Assembly: GCF_009770985.1 (NCBI RefSeq) | Contig: NZ_WSRW01000009.1 | Span: 1 to 46,761, forward strand | Direction: 5' to 3' | DNA: 46,761 nt | Source: Mucilaginibacter lacusdianchii | GTDB lineage: Bacteria; Bacteroidota; Bacteroidia; Sphingobacteriales; Sphingobacteriaceae | Part shown: piece by piece, positions 17,910 through 25,695 of the stretch | Numbering within the stretch: the first letter of the stretch is position 1 | Layout of the letters: each line of letters starts with the position of its first letter | Notes under the pieces: model-generated | What the model saw: only the letters and a program-made list of their open reading frames with translations | The model's database searches: none | What the model was told of the DNA's origin: nothing | Program-made: the position numbers and the translations under genes

Positions 17910-19688
17910 ATGAAAAAGCATTATATATTGATTTTGCTAGGCTGCCTTTGCTTTGCAGCCTGCAAAAAGCTGGATCAGTTACCAGAATCTTCACCTACTA
18001 AACAAGCTGTTTTTGGAACAGAGAATGGACTCAAATTATACACAAATTCATTCTACGGCATGGATTTCCTTCCAAAAAATTCTACCAGCCAAGATGCCAT
18101 GTCAGATTATCTTGCAGTTAAACAAGTGCCCGATTTTATTCGTGACGGTGCTTTTAGCGCAAGTAACAGCTCGGGGTGGACCTGGAGAGATTTGAGAAAC
18201 ATCAACTATTTCATCGAAAACTGCAATGACACTGCTGTTCCTGTGGCCATCCGTAATAACTACCTGGGTATTGCGCGCTACTTCAGGGCGTATTTTTACA
18301 TGGAAAAAGTAAAACGCTTTGGCGACGTGCCATGGATTGGTAAACCTTTGGATAGTGATGACCCGGCGTTAACGGCAGGCCGCGATAAAAGAGAAATGGT
18401 GATGGATTCGGTATTGGCTGATTTGGATTTTGCCTGCAATAACATTCAAGCTACCAATGATGCAAGTCGCACAACAGTTACTAAATGGGTTGCTTACGCG
18501 TACAAATCAAGAGTATGTCTTTTTGAAGGCACGTTTAGAAATTATCATACCGAGCTGAATTTAACCGGCACTGCCGGCAAATGGCTTAATGAGGCAGTAA
18601 CGGCTTCAGAGCAAATCATGAAAAACGGCGGGTATTCAATTAACACAGCCGGTGGTCCCGGTACATCCTATCGCCAAGTGTTTACGAGTAATGCACCTGT
18701 TGCTCAGGAAGTATTACAGGCAGCTGTTGCCGATGTGAATTTAGGCGTACTTAATGAGGCTAACTGGTGGTGGACAAGCGGCACTTATGGTGCAAAAGCA
18801 AGTTTTACGCGTACCTTTATTAATACGTACCTTAAGCTTGACGGCACACCATTTACCAATGACCCGGCATACCCTACTATGCTCTTTAAAGACGAGGTGA
18901 AGAACCGTGATTTACGTTTAAAGCAAACCATTCGTTCGGGCGATTATAAACGTACTAGCAATGGTGTAGCAGTGCCGGCCCCACCCGTGTTTTCATACAC
19001 CTTTACCGGATACCAGCCTATTAAATGGACGCTTGATGACACTTATTATGACGCGGGTGCATTAAATACCAATGCAGTCGCATTATTTCGCTATGCCGAG
19101 GTATTGTTAAACTATGCAGAAGCTAAAGCCGAATTAGGAACTTTGACAGATGCAGACTGGGCGTTAACCATAGGTGCCTTAAGAGCAAGAGCCGGTATTA
19201 TAGGCGGACTTAATGCCAAACCTACAGTAGCCGACCCTTATTTAACAACTAATTACTTCCCTGGTATTACCGACCCGACGATATTAGAAATACGCAGAGA
19301 GCGAGGCATTGAATTAAGTTTGGAAGGTTTCCGTTTTTCTGACCTGTTGAGATGGAAAAGAGGCCAGTTAATGGAACAGGTGTGGAACGGGTTTTATGTT
19401 CCATCCTTAAACACCCCAATGGATTTGAACGAAGACGGTATACTGGATGTTGCTTTCTATCAGGGCACTCGCCCTACCCCTCCTGCGGCTGGTGTAACTT
19501 ATGTTGATGTATCGCCCAGAGTAGGTAACGCAGTTAATTCACAATTATTAAAAAACGGCACCTCCGGAGAGTTGATTTGGATGAACGAAATTCCAAGAAA
19601 ATGGAATGATCGCAATTACTATTACCCAATTCCATTAGTTGATCTTCAGCGTAACCCGAATTTAAAACAAAACCCAGGCTGGCAATAG
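17910..19688 (+). CDS. SusD/RagB-family surface nutrient-binding lipoprotein
   Basis: 592 residues. The signal peptide ends in a lipobox (CFAAC, Cys18), so the protein is lipid-anchored and likely surface exposed. The SusD fold is recognised from the N-terminal TPR-like part (NYFIENCNDT, LGIARYFRAYFYMEKVKRFGDVPW), EVLLNYAEAKAELG, the conserved EIRRERGIELSLEGFRFSDLLRWKRG and the canonical end KQNPGWQ. It caps the SusC barrel and captures the ligand. The stop is TAG directly after the family's usual last residue, showing TAG is a normal stop here. Ligand specificity cannot be read from sequence. Confidence 0.95.
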   Translation: MKKHYILILLGCLCFAACKKLDQLPESSPTKQAVFGTENGLKLYTNSFYGMDFLPKNSTSQDAMSDYLAVKQVPDFIRDGAFSASNSSGWTWRDLRNINYFIENCNDTAVPVAIRNNYLGIARYFRAYFYMEKVKRFGDVPWIGKPLDSDDPALTAGRDKREMVMDSVLADLDFACNNIQATNDASRTTVTKWVAYAYKSRVCLFEGTFRNYHTELNLTGTAGKWLNEAVTASEQIMKNGGYSINTAGGPGTSYRQVFTSNAPVAQEVLQAAVADVNLGVLNEANWWWTSGTYGAKASFTRTFINTYLKLDGTPFTNDPAYPTMLFKDEVKNRDLRLKQTIRSGDYKRTSNGVAVPAPPVFSYTFTGYQPIKWTLDDTYYDAGALNTNAVALFRYAEVLLNYAEAKAELGTLTDADWALTIGALRARAGIIGGLNAKPTVADPYLTTNYFPGITDPTILEIRRERGIELSLEGFRFSDLLRWKRGQLMEQVWNGFYVPSLNTPMDLNEDGILDVAFYQGTRPTPPAAGVTYVDVSPRVGNAVNSQLLKNGTSGELIWMNEIPRKWNDRNYYYPIPLVDLQRNPNLKQNPGWQ

Positions 19689-19772
19689 GCAGTGAAGATG
19701 TTTTACCAAGTGGTTTACTGCAAAACGTAGAAAACACGCCAATAGCCAGTTAAAAATGGCTACCACAATTAC

Positions 19773-19809
19773 AAGCCAGTTAGGTGCCGCTACGGCATTT
19801 AACTGGCTT
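19773..19809. terminator. Two-part hairpin between susD and the phosphodiesterase gene
   Basis: Outer arms AAGCCAGTTA (19773-19782) and TAACTGGCTT (19800-19809) are perfectly complementary. An inner stem TGCCG/CGGCA (19785-19789, 19793-19797) closes on a 3-base loop. There is no T-run, so it is more likely an attenuator or RNA-stability element than a full terminator. A partial copy (GCCAGTTA) lies just upstream near 19745-19752. Confidence 0.55.
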
Positions 19810-19838
19810 CTAACTCCTAAAATTCTTACGGCAATAAT

Positions 19839-21146
19839 ATGAAAAAGCAGCTACTGATCGCATTCTTTGCTTTGTGTATAACAACGGGGCAACTTATGGC
19901 ACAAACGGCCAAACACGTTATTTTTTTAACTATTGACGGGTTTCGCCCTGATTTTTACCTTGATAGTGAATGGCAAACGCCTAACCTGCATGCACTGATG
20001 AAAGATGGTGCTTATGCCAAAGGCGTAAACAGTGTATTCCCCTCCATGACCTACCCTTCGCATACCACCATCGTTACAGGTGTGCAGCCCGCTAAGCATG
20101 GCATATTTTACAACAATATATTTACGCCTGATGGTGCGCGGCAAGAGCCTTACTGGCAAGATAGTTCCATTCATGTACCAACCATCTGGAAAGCGGCCAA
20201 AGATAAAGGCATGACTGTCGCTTCGCTCTACTGGCCCGTATCTGCTAATGCTCCTGTTGATTATAACATTCCAGACATTGGTGCCTTGGGCGATGGGGTG
20301 CGTGAGCAATACTCTTTACCGCATGGATTTTATGCCGAGGTAAAGAAAGAAGTGTTTGGCGGCGTGGATAAAATAGATCATGGAAAAAACCAGAATATAG
20401 CTAAGATAGCCGCATATATCATTAAAAAGAGCAAGCCAGAACTGATGACCATTCACGTATTTTCTGTTGACGGCGCATCACATGCAGTGGGACGTAAAGG
20501 AACTCAGGTACAAGAAGCGGTGTCAGATGCTGATGCTGCGGTAGGCATTATTATAGATGCCCTGAAAGCCGCAGGCATATGGGAAAGCACAGTTTTGCTA
20601 GTAGGTGGCGACCACGGATTTTATGACGTCAGGAAATCAATATCGCCTAATGTATGGTTGAAAGAAGCCGGGTTGATTAATGATCTTAAAACAGGCGATT
20701 GGAAAGCGCAATTTAATACAGTTGGCGGTTCTGCTTATCTATACCTGAAAGACCCATCTGATAAAGCTACTGCTAATAAAGTAAAAGCCCTTTTGGAAGC
20801 GAAGCCAGACAGCGTGAAACAATATTACCGCATTATCAGTAAAAATCAATTAAATACAGGCGGCTACAACCCTAACGTTGCTTTTGCGCTTACTGCCGAG
20901 CATGATGCTTCATTTGGTAATGCAAGCACAGGCAGTGCCATTAAAACCGGCAAGGGCGGTGCACACGGGCATTTTCCCGACACCAAAAACATCCAAACTG
21001 GCTTGATCGTTCACGGTCCCGGCATTCGCAAAGGTGCTGTGATTGAAGAAATGGATTTGCGCGATATGACGCCTATTATGGTAAAGCTTCTTGGTATTCC
21101 ATTTACAAAGGTGGATGGAAAAATACCGGCAGGGTTATTAAAATAA
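19839..21146 (+). CDS. Secreted type I phosphodiesterase/nucleotide pyrophosphatase (alkaline-phosphatase superfamily)
   Basis: 435 residues with a signal peptide (1-21, ending LMAQ). The NPP-type fold is clear: metal ligand Asp33 in FLTIDGFRPD, nucleophile Thr71 in FPSMTYPSHTTIVTG, later metal ligands in HVFSVDGASH and GGDHGFYDV, and HGHFPDT near the end. Such enzymes cleave phosphodiester or pyrophosphate bonds in nucleotides, nucleotide sugars or glycerophosphodiesters. The gene follows susC-susD on the same strand after a hairpin, so the working model is surface capture, periplasmic cleavage and recovery of phosphate plus an organic moiety. The exact substrate is unknown. Confidence 0.9.
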   Translation: MKKQLLIAFFALCITTGQLMAQTAKHVIFLTIDGFRPDFYLDSEWQTPNLHALMKDGAYAKGVNSVFPSMTYPSHTTIVTGVQPAKHGIFYNNIFTPDGARQEPYWQDSSIHVPTIWKAAKDKGMTVASLYWPVSANAPVDYNIPDIGALGDGVREQYSLPHGFYAEVKKEVFGGVDKIDHGKNQNIAKIAAYIIKKSKPELMTIHVFSVDGASHAVGRKGTQVQEAVSDADAAVGIIIDALKAAGIWESTVLLVGGDHGFYDVRKSISPNVWLKEAGLINDLKTGDWKAQFNTVGGSAYLYLKDPSDKATANKVKALLEAKPDSVKQYYRIISKNQLNTGGYNPNVAFALTAEHDASFGNASTGSAIKTGKGGAHGHFPDTKNIQTGLIVHGPGIRKGAVIEEMDLRDMTPIMVKLLGIPFTKVDGKIPAGLLK

Positions 21147-21454
21147 TCAATCTGTTGGTCGCCTTACATTATGGTAGTAGCTACCTGTTTTGTTGAAAGT
21201 TGTCTATTTATTAAGTTTAATTTTAGTCCAACCGGGGCTAGCAAGGAAATTTCACTGCACGTTCTACAAGGTTGGATCAATAAAATGCCAATCAAGCTAA
21301 TGGAATTGCAATGACTTAATGAAGGAATTGTAATGAGCAGATAGTTTATTGCCAATTAGTATTTTTACATTTCGGCATAGTGTCAGAGTCATGTGATTTA
21401 ACCATTTATAATAACAGCGGGTACTTACCTGTAATGTGCTGCATATTTTTTCTA

Positions 21455-21500
21455 CGGCAGGTATTCAGTTTTATGAGCTTTGCAAACTGAATACCTGCCG
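21455..21500. repeat. Perfect inverted repeat with 17-bp arms
   Basis: Arms CGGCAGGTATTCAGTTT (21455-21471) and its exact complement (21484-21500) flank a 12-base loop. Reading plus, six T's precede the hairpin and none follow; reading minus, an A-run follows. It therefore lacks the T-tract of a classic intrinsic terminator on either strand. It may still stop or protect the upstream phosphodiesterase transcript, or be the remnant of a small mobile repeat. Confidence 0.7.
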
Positions 21501-21559
21501 TCTAGTTTGGGAAAAGATGCTTCCGCCTTTTTAATAATATTGCGCTCTTGCGGCTCCTC

Positions 21560-21721
21560 CTACCTGAGTTTTACTAACTTTTTGATGTCTTTATGATCAT
21601 CGCGCAGATTGCTTATTGCAGGAGCACTCACATGCCCAACCTTGTATTGTTCCCAATCTGCCCAACAATACTCTCCTGTCAAATGTAGCAACTCCAATGG
21701 AACGCTTCTCAGGATATTGAA
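21560..21721 (-). pseudogene. Start-less protein-like remnant, family uncertain
   Basis: On the minus strand a 53-codon stretch runs from just after an in-frame stop (21722-21724) to TAG at 21560-21562. Its composition looks like real protein (ILRSVPLELLHLTGEYCW, then DWEQYKVG, ending KKLVKLR), but it has no ATG. The string HLTGEYCW faintly resembles the conserved C-terminal INLTGDYVW segment of Tn3-family transposases. That is a weak resemblance, and the residue is too short to prove it. Best read as the 3' fragment of a lost gene. Confidence 0.3.
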
Positions 21722-21803
21722 CTAATTAATTAATGATCTGTTCCAGTTTGCGACTATGCCGACTATCTAATTTATTTTTACATTTACTCACACGGCATAC
21801 CAT

Positions 21804-22382
21804 ATGATTAATCACTTAATCCAGCAGATAGAAAACTTTATTGTCCTCAATTCCGAGGAGAAAAATACAGTCAGGTCGTTATTTAAAGAAAAAGCTTATA
21901 AAAAAGGTACGTTCTTCTTAAAAGAGGGGCAAGTTTGCAAGCAAGTTGGTTTTGTTACTAAAGGAGTATTTCGCTATTATATCAACCATGACGGTGAGGA
22001 CAAAACCTACGATTTTGCTCAGGAGAACTTTTTTACTTGCAATTATGAAAGCTTTATACCGCAAGTACCTTCTAATAAAAATATTCAAGCATTAGAAGAT
22101 TGTGAGATTTTGCAAATTTCTTATGATGACTTACAGGCGTTCTACCAGTCTGTAAAAGGTGCGGAACGTTTTGGAAGGCTGATAATTGAACAAGTTTTCA
22201 TTCAAACGCTACAAGATCTCAGTTCATTTTATACAGATTCGCCAGAACTCCGCTATGAAAAGTTTTTAAAGAAGCATCCGGCCTTGCTGCAAAGAATCTC
22301 CCAATATCATATTGCATCTTATGTCGGTGTTAAACCGCAATCCCTTAGCCGAATTCGGAAAAGAATTTTTGCTGAAAAGTGA
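21804..22382 (+). CDS. Crp/Fnr-family transcriptional regulator
   Basis: 192 residues. The N-terminal cyclic-nucleotide-binding-like beta roll (about 1-110: KKGTFFLKEGQVCKQVGFVTKGVFRYY) is followed by a dimer helix (AERFGRLIIEQVF) and a compact C-terminal helix-turn-helix (YHIASYVGVKPQSLSRIRKRI). Residues for cAMP binding and the Fnr Fe-S cysteines are not evident, as in most Bacteroidota members, so the effector is unknown. It lies 71 bases upstream of the DUF4267-cupin pair on the same strand. A perfect 20-bp palindrome between them is a likely binding site. Two further members of the family are at 40.1 and 45.9 kb. Confidence 0.9.
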   Translation: MINHLIQQIENFIVLNSEEKNTVRSLFKEKAYKKGTFFLKEGQVCKQVGFVTKGVFRYYINHDGEDKTYDFAQENFFTCNYESFIPQVPSNKNIQALEDCEILQISYDDLQAFYQSVKGAERFGRLIIEQVFIQTLQDLSSFYTDSPELRYEKFLKKHPALLQRISQYHIASYVGVKPQSLSRIRKRIFAEK

Positions 22383-22401
22383 TTTGTTAACTCAGGTGCA
22401 T

Positions 22402-22421
22402 AAATCCCGGTACCGGGATTT
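22402..22421. promoter_or_regulatory. Perfect 20-bp palindrome upstream of the DUF4267 operon, putative operator
   Basis: AAATCCCGGTACCGGGATTT is fully self-complementary with no spacer. It starts 20 bases after the Crp/Fnr stop codon and ends 32 bases before the DUF4267 start. Continuous symmetry and lack of a loop fit a homodimer binding site better than an RNA hairpin. The neighbouring Crp/Fnr protein is the obvious candidate ligand. Confidence 0.6.
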
Positions 22422-22453
22422 GGAACTTTGTATCATCATCAAAACAAATAATC

Positions 22454-22846
22454 ATGATACACAGAATCACTATTGTACTCGCATTCCTAACAGGAATAGG
22501 AATGATTTTTATTGGAACCAGATTTCTACTGGCTCCTGACACGGCAGAGGCCGGTTACGGCATAAACTTTAATGAGGCCAGCGACTATTCCTTTCATTAT
22601 ATCAAAGGTATTCGAGATGTGTTTTCAGGTCTACTGATTTGCATTTTTGTGCTCACTAAACAAATAAAAGCATTAGGTATTACGCTGGCTGTGGGTACAA
22701 TCATCCCAACGGCAGACATGCTGATTGTATTAAGCAAAAATTACAATAGCATCGTACAAGCAATCCCTCACATCTCTGCCATTATTATTTGCGCAATAGC
22801 AGGAACCATCTTACTACTGAATAAAACCTCCAATAAAGCTATATGA
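22454..22846 (+). CDS. DUF4267 small membrane protein
   Basis: 130 residues with four TM helices (about 5-25, 53-72, 76-95, 102-122). The pattern IGTRFLLAPDTAEAGYGI followed by YIKGIRDVFSGL fits the DUF4267 family. Members are small integral membrane proteins of unknown function, often located next to regulators. The stop codon overlaps the next start (ATGA), so translation is coupled with the cupin. The palindrome upstream and the preceding Crp/Fnr gene suggest local control. Confidence 0.8.
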   Translation: MIHRITIVLAFLTGIGMIFIGTRFLLAPDTAEAGYGINFNEASDYSFHYIKGIRDVFSGLLICIFVLTKQIKALGITLAVGTIIPTADMLIVLSKNYNSIVQAIPHISAIIICAIAGTILLLNKTSNKAI

Positions 22847-23352
22847 AAACGCAAGGACAAATTCAACTGATAAGCTCAGCAGATAGAAATAAAGAAAGTG
22901 TAATTGAGTTCAACATCATTCCAAACGAAAAGACTCCATGGCATTATCACACGCTTTTTTCAGAAACATTTGAAGTGTTAAGGGGAACCTTAGAAGTTGG
23001 GCTAAACGAGCAGATTCATCATTTAAAAGAAGGCAGTAAAGTGACCATTAAACCGAAAGAAAAGCACTATTTTCATAACGTGTCGGATACTGAATGCCTA
23101 ATACGAGTAACCGTAAGCCCTGGCAACAAAAATTTTGAAAATGCGCTGCTGATCTCTAAGGGGCTTGCAAAGGATGGCTTAGCCAGTGAAGCAGGAACAC
23201 CTAAAAAGTTAACTGATTTGGCGTTATTCGTTTATTTAAATAACTCAAAAATGGTGGGAGCCCAAAAAATAGCAGCACCGCTTTTTAAGTATCTCGCCAA
23301 AAGAGCAATAAAAAAAGGAAGACTCGAAGAACTGGAGTTGAGATATTGTTAA
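22843..23352 (+). CDS. Cupin-domain protein
   Basis: 169 residues. A single cupin (about 10-110) carries the metal-binding motif PWHYHTLFSETFEVLRG (His, His, Glu) and the second motif HYFHNVSD (His), so a metal site is probably intact. The C-terminal 55 residues are helical and basic. Single-domain cupins include small dioxygenases, isomerases and binding proteins; no reaction can be named. It overlaps DUF4267 by 4 bases and is followed by an intrinsic terminator, so the operon is DUF4267-cupin. Confidence 0.85.
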   Translation: MKTQGQIQLISSADRNKESVIEFNIIPNEKTPWHYHTLFSETFEVLRGTLEVGLNEQIHHLKEGSKVTIKPKEKHYFHNVSDTECLIRVTVSPGNKNFENALLISKGLAKDGLASEAGTPKKLTDLALFVYLNNSKMVGAQKIAAPLFKYLAKRAIKKGRLEELELRYC

Positions 23353-23959
23353 GCTAGAACATAAATGAAAACTATAATCACAATTATGGTAAGGCTATTG
23401 GCAATGAACTGTAATTCTTAGTGGAGAACAAAAAAGCCTGCAAATCAATGATTTAAAGGCTTTTTGTATGATTTAAAAGCAAATTCAGCGGTGAGGAAGG
23501 GAAATGAGCCTTATTCATAATAACTTCAGCCACAATATATTATTATTTACATTACCGACTACTACACGAATCGCTCACTACAAGCTTTCCGATCCGTTCA
23601 ACTAGCTAAATCGTTAGCTTAAAGGTACAAATTTCTATCTTTTCTTACCAAATACTTTCATGTTAAAATTTAGCCATTTAAGTATTGAATAAGTTAAGAC
23701 GGAAGCGACACTCATTGTATCTCAAACAACATTTCCTGTCGCCACAATTGTAGAAGCGGTTAAAAAATTTCCGATCCGAGTCACATCAGGAATTAATCCG
23801 GGGATGCGGCATCTAAATCGACAAGGGGTGTTAACTCAGTGCAATGCAAAGATCTTACCCGCAGGTAAAAAATTGACGAGAAAAGCAACTGCTCCTTTTT
23901 AGATAATTATTTTTTGTACTTTCACTTAACGGTAAATTCTATATTTATCATCCAAACCA
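23353..23959. other. Intergenic region between the cupin operon and the ECF sigma gene
   Basis: 607 bases. Besides the terminator at 23431-23465 it holds a plus-strand open stretch of 69 codons (23693-23902) with no usable start, which I do not recognise. A loose promoter candidate for the sigma gene is TTTG at 23913-23916 with TATATTTA at 23940-23947 (23-base spacing), but it would leave a very short leader. Confidence 0.4.
23431..23465. terminator. Intrinsic terminator, probably bidirectional
   Basis: AAAAAGCCT (23431-23439) pairs with AGGCTTTTT (23457-23465), and an inner AAATC/GATTT stem shortens the loop. The 3' arm ends in a T-run on both strands, so it can stop transcription both ways. 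It closes the DUF4267-cupin operon and insulates the ECF-sigma module downstream. Confidence 0.75.
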
Positions 23960-24538
23960 ATGACCTCACAAAATAACTTAGATGATAAAGAACTACTGAA
24001 ATTACTTAATGAAGGGAGTTATGAGGCATTTACCACCTTATATTTTCGCTATGCCGAAACGCTGGTTCGTTTTACCAATGATAAGTTGAAAGATCCAGAT
24101 GAAACTAAAGATATTATTCATGATATCTTTTTGAAAATTTGGACGGAAAGGTCTAAACTTAAAATTGACGGCAATTTCAAAGCTTACATCTACACTACAG
24201 CAAGGAACAAAATAACCGATACATACCGAAAAAGGCTGGTAAGAGGGTTTTACGATGCGGAACTTGCAAGTATTCAGGAACCAGCATCAGAATCGCTTGA
24301 TACGGCTTTTGATGCGAAAGAGCTTCATCATGCAATTATATCCCGATTGGATGAGTTGCCACCACGAACCAAAGAAATTTTTAAATTGAGCCGATTTGAT
24401 AATCTGTCGATACCTCAAATTGCCTCTAGGCTAAACATATCAGAGCAGACAATAAAAAATCAGCTTTCGATTGCACTGACCTACTTGCGTAAGAAAATAG
24501 TCTTTTTGCTGGGCCTGATTTTCTTGATTAATAATTAA
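23960..24538 (+). CDS. ECF-type RNA polymerase sigma factor (FecI-like)
   Basis: 192 residues. Region 2 (about 20-90: YEAFTTLYFRYAETLVRF, DIIHDIFLKIWTERSKL, YIYTTARNKITD) and region 4 (about 125-180: LDELPPRTKEIFKLSRFDNLSIPQIASRLNISEQTIKNQL) are both complete; there is no region 3, as expected for ECF sigma factors. The C-terminal hydrophobic tail (VFLLGLIFLINN) is common in Bacteroidota members. The adjacent FecR anti-sigma gene (57 bases downstream) and STN-domain outer-membrane barrel make a cell-surface signalling trio. Its likely targets are its own operon and the peptide genes that follow on the same strand. Confidence 0.93.
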   Translation: MTSQNNLDDKELLKLLNEGSYEAFTTLYFRYAETLVRFTNDKLKDPDETKDIIHDIFLKIWTERSKLKIDGNFKAYIYTTARNKITDTYRKRLVRGFYDAELASIQEPASESLDTAFDAKELHHAIISRLDELPPRTKEIFKLSRFDNLSIPQIASRLNISEQTIKNQLSIALTYLRKKIVFLLGLIFLINN

Positions 24539-24595
24539 AAAAAGACCGGTACTAATCGTTAGGTTAAACGTATACTAATTAAACAAGCTTAATAA

Positions 24596-25573
24596 ATGGA
24601 GCGCGATCAGCTAAAATCAATCATTGAACGTTATACGGAAGGTAAAGCCACCCCTGAGGAAAACGATTTGGTTGAAGATTGGCTTTTGCTTCATGAAATG
24701 TCTGCTAATCGGCTTGGAAGTAACAAAGCGGTTTCGGAGGAAAATCTTGTTCAGGAAATCTACGAAGCCATTAGCAAGCAGGTTAAGCCAAAGGAAGCAA
24801 ATGTTCGTGAGCTCAGAATATCAAAGCTATTACAAGCGATGGCGGTAGCCGCTGTACTGCTGATTTTCATCGGTCTTCTTTGGCAACGGGAAACAATCTC
24901 CGGTCTGTTCAGCCCCGGGCCCGACATGTTGATTTATCATGCAAATAAATCAATGACGATGCACTTGGCTGACGGCAGTAAGGTTATTTTAGAAAAGGGC
25001 GCCGAACTGAGATATCCTCGAAAATTCAACGGCTCAAAGCGGGAAATTTTCCTGGAAGGACAGGCATATTTCGATGTGGTTCATGACAAGAAGCTGCCTT
25101 TCATCGTGCATACTGGAACAATACTGACTCATGTTTTGGGAACTGCGTTCAACATCGATGCCAACATGGAACAACACCTGGTGACCGTTACAGTAACACG
25201 AGGTAAAGTTAGCGTGAGTTCTGGTGACGAGGTGCTGGAGGTCTTAACTCCAAACCAGCAGGCGTTGGTTCATACAGATAATGACCAACATCTGAAAACA
25301 AGCGTCTCATCATCAGCTGTCATTGCTTGGACGAATACCAAACTTAAGTTTGACGACCTGACGTTTGCAGCGGCTGTAAAGCAGCTTGAGCAGCACTTTA
25401 ATGTAAAAATAGCATTTGAAAACAAAGCACTTGAAACTTGCAGGTTCACTGGAACGGTTGAGCAAGATGAAAGACTAGAAGACATCCTCGGCGTTCTTTG
25501 TGCTTTTAACCACTCCACCTTCCGAAAGCTTACGGATGATACGTTCTTAATTTCTGGTAAAGGCTGCAATTAG
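24596..25573 (+). CDS. FecR-family anti-sigma factor
   Basis: 325 residues. The cytoplasmic N-terminus (1-75) binds the sigma factor, one TM helix spans about 79-97 (MAVAAVLLIFIGLLW), and a FecR beta domain follows (about 115-225: MTMHLADGSKVILEKGAELRYP, REIFLEGQAYFDVVHD, FIVHTGTILTHVLGTAFNI). A C-terminal DUF4974 domain (about 245-320, LKFDDLTFAAAVKQLEQHF) completes it. This is the normal Bacteroidota architecture. It holds the ECF factor at the membrane until the STN domain of the outer-membrane protein signals ligand binding. It sits between those two genes, and its last codon is followed by TAG. Confidence 0.93.
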   Translation: MERDQLKSIIERYTEGKATPEENDLVEDWLLLHEMSANRLGSNKAVSEENLVQEIYEAISKQVKPKEANVRELRISKLLQAMAVAAVLLIFIGLLWQRETISGLFSPGPDMLIYHANKSMTMHLADGSKVILEKGAELRYPRKFNGSKREIFLEGQAYFDVVHDKKLPFIVHTGTILTHVLGTAFNIDANMEQHLVTVTVTRGKVSVSSGDEVLEVLTPNQQALVHTDNDQHLKTSVSSSAVIAWTNTKLKFDDLTFAAAVKQLEQHFNVKIAFENKALETCRFTGTVEQDERLEDILGVLCAFNHSTFRKLTDDTFLISGKGCN

Positions 25574-25695
25574 CCTTCTGTACCAATCAGGTTTTCAGGG
25601 AGATCGCACGATCGTTATTTTAACGAACCGGGATTGTATTGACTATATTTTAAGTAGAAGGCAGTTGAATCACAATTAGTATACAATATATATTT

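Larger units (their letters stand above)
21147..21803. other. 657-base region with hairpin and a protein-like remnant
   Basis: This stretch separates the phosphodiesterase gene from the Crp/Fnr gene. It contains a long perfect inverted repeat (21455-21500) and a 53-codon minus-strand open stretch without a start codon (21560-21721), both listed separately. Other short frames look random. The AT-rich part just before 21804 probably contains the promoter of the regulator. Confidence 0.5.

Noticed and set aside
23693..23902. Open stretch of 69 codons upstream of the ECF sigma gene.
   Set aside because: No start codon near its beginning, no recognisable motif, and it lies in a promoter-bearing gap.
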